DNA of 64,000 nucleotides from Rhodothermales bacterium (GTDB lineage: Bacteria; Bacteroidota; Rhodothermia; Rhodothermales; UBA10348): contig JAEPNP010000004.1 of NCBI GenBank assembly GCA_017643395.1, forward strand, positions 295,745 to 359,744. Direction: 5' to 3'. Made by a program: the position numbers and the translations under genes. Shown piece after piece: positions 62,963 through 64,000 of the stretch (its first letter is position 1; each line of letters starts with the position of its first letter). The notes under the pieces are model-generated. The model was not told the DNA's origin, ran no database searches, and saw only the letters and a program-made list of their open reading frames with translations.

Positions 62963-63834
62963 GCATGTCGACCAAACTCTCCGGCTCCCTGCTGCTGACG
63001 TTTCGCGAACTCTGGTCCACCTACGTCACGCTGGGCCTGTTTGCGGTCACGACCCTTGCGTGGGTCCTCGCCTCCTTCGCGATGAACCTGGATGTGGTCG
63101 AAGGCTCCATCGCCGGCCTGCGCATTTTCGGCCTGGACGCTACCCCCAGCGACGCGGTCCAGGATCAGGCCACCGGCGAGTGGTCGCGTGTGGCCATGTC
63201 GCTGGACAATTTCGTCGTGGGCATCCAGAGTTTTGTGGTCGGGGCCGCCTACATGCTCGGCACGCTGCTCGGCGTCTTCGCCACGGCTCCGCTGACGGCC
63301 AACCTGATGAAGGAGCCGCGCATCGGCCTTCTGCTCTCCAAGCCGCTCTCGAGGCATTCTTTCCTGGCCGGCCACGTGCTCGGCGTAATGCTCACCGTGC
63401 TGTCGCTGGCCTCGTACCTGGTGCTCAGCGTCTGGATCGTGCTCTCCCTGAAATCGGGTCTGTGGCACTTCGAATTCCTGCTGTCGATCCCGCTCATCAC
63501 CATCATGTTTCTGGTGATGTACAGCGTGGTTCTACTCGCAGCGGTGACCACCGGCAGTTCCGGATTCGCGCTGGTCGGCGCGTACGGACTCATCTTCGTG
63601 AGCATGATTCTGGCCGGACACGAGGGCATTCTGACTCAACTGAACGAGGTCGGAACAGCCATTTTCATGACGTTCTACTACGTGCTGCCCAACTTCATCG
63701 AGTCGCTCGTGATCACCGTGCAACTCGTCGGAGAACAGTCCGTTGAGTCATGGACCCCCTTCATAGCGTCGGTCGGGTTTGGCCTGGCCGTCTATTTCCT
63801 GGCATTCCGATGGTTCGCTCGAAAAGACTTCTGA
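62959..63834 (+). CDS. ABC-2 type transporter permease
   Basis: A 291-residue membrane protein with an N-terminal helix, a loop on the far side (about 45-80, WSRVAMSLDN) and then five helices. The segment MKEPRIGLLLSKPLSRHSFLAGHVLG is the typical cytoplasmic coupling loop of NosY/ABC-2 permeases. It is predicted to work with the ATPase encoded just upstream (ATGA overlap). Substrate unknown; the downstream lipoprotein may be an accessory. Confidence 0.88.
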   Translation: MSMSTKLSGSLLLTFRELWSTYVTLGLFAVTTLAWVLASFAMNLDVVEGSIAGLRIFGLDATPSDAVQDQATGEWSRVAMSLDNFVVGIQSFVVGAAYMLGTLLGVFATAPLTANLMKEPRIGLLLSKPLSRHSFLAGHVLGVMLTVLSLASYLVLSVWIVLSLKSGLWHFEFLLSIPLITIMFLVMYSVVLLAAVTTGSSGFALVGAYGLIFVSMILAGHEGILTQLNEVGTAIFMTFYYVLPNFIESLVITVQLVGEQSVESWTPFIASVGFGLAVYFLAFRWFARKDF

Positions 63835-64000
63835 CCCCCGTCCTGGCGCTGGCACTGGCCGGCTGTGTGTTCAACGCAGACCAGACCCTGCCCAAGCGTG
63901 TCACCGATGCCACGGACCTCGTTCCGGCGAACGCGCAGGTGGTCGCCTTCGCAGACATGTCGAGTGCACTCGGCACCTTCCAGGAGCTGGTGGCGATGGA
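63810..64000 (+). CDS. Lipoprotein of unknown function (partial, 3' end outside window)
   Basis: An ATG at 63810, 25 bases before the permease stop, opens a frame that runs off the right edge. The visible 63 residues begin with a lipoprotein signal MVRSKRLLTPVLALALAGC (Cys 19), then VFNADQTLPKRVTDATDLVPANAQVVAF. The pattern VPANAQVVAFADMSSAL recalls DUF3352-like proteins, but too little is visible to name it. It is probably the third gene of the ABC exporter operon. Confidence 0.75.
   Translation, partial: MVRSKRLLTPVLALALAGCVFNADQTLPKRVTDATDLVPANAQVVAFADMSSALGTFQELVAM

Overview
The window is a 64 kb piece of a GC-rich bacterial chromosome that looks like a Rhodothermota/Bacteroidota-lineage organism (Rhodothermales-like; inference). 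The evidence is: two TonB-dependent receptors with an N-terminal carboxypeptidase-regulatory-like domain paired with DUF4249-type lipoproteins; a type IX secretion (T9SS) C-terminal sorting domain on a secreted peptidase and on a PorZ-like propeller protein; a choice-of-anchor B protein; many GTG/TTG starts that overlap the previous stop codon; and a general lack of Shine-Dalgarno sequences. No phage, insertion sequence, integrase or CRISPR array was seen.

Layout. 1-532: tail of a membrane protein (probably DUF4105/Lnb-like). 576-19047: a Wzx/Wzy-type surface polysaccharide locus with a Wzc-like tyrosine autokinase, a WecA/TagO-like initiating phosphotransferase, three GT4 and two GT2 glycosyltransferases, a Wzy-like polymerase, a flippase, two polysaccharide-deacetylase-like proteins, a GNAT/FemAB-like acyltransferase, a heparinase II/III-type lyase and one unknown, possibly kinase-like protein. 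19182-25608: four co-directional genes in the order DUF4249 lipoprotein, receptor, receptor, DUF4249 lipoprotein. 25686-34534: a photolyase fused to a renalase-like flavoprotein, a cyanophycinase-like lipoprotein, an MscS channel, an M20 peptidase, a small membrane protein, a T9SS-exported S41-like peptidase and an NAD-dependent epimerase. 34642-35240: a tandem array of 52-bp hairpin-forming units, then tRNA-Glu and tRNA-His on the minus strand.

35352-44100: PorZ-like protein coupled to ribH, a choice-of-anchor B protein behind a strong terminator, a PHP phosphoesterase, a HIT protein overlapping a DUF72 protein, and small proteins. 44104-48346: a tight minus-strand operon of an AGCS symporter, upp, an NhaC-type antiporter and a cupin. 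48604-53627: nrnA-like, pepA, pdxA, a methyltransferase and ftsE. 53754-58311: a TPR membrane protein, NtrC-type regulator, lolD-like ATPase, pdxH, SCP2 protein and SDR, nearly all overlapping. 58577-60768: gap-pgk. 60777-61190: GC-rich repeats and hairpins. 61314-64000: tspO and an ABC exporter operon (ATPase, permease, lipoprotein cut by the window edge).

Most of the window is housekeeping and cell-envelope content. The items most worth a second look are the photolyase-renalase fusion, the 52-bp hairpin array and related intergenic hairpins, the mirror-image receptor/lipoprotein block, the NhaC antiporter with a secreted N-terminal domain, and the unknown gene at the head of the polysaccharide locus. 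None of these can be called novel from sequence reading alone.
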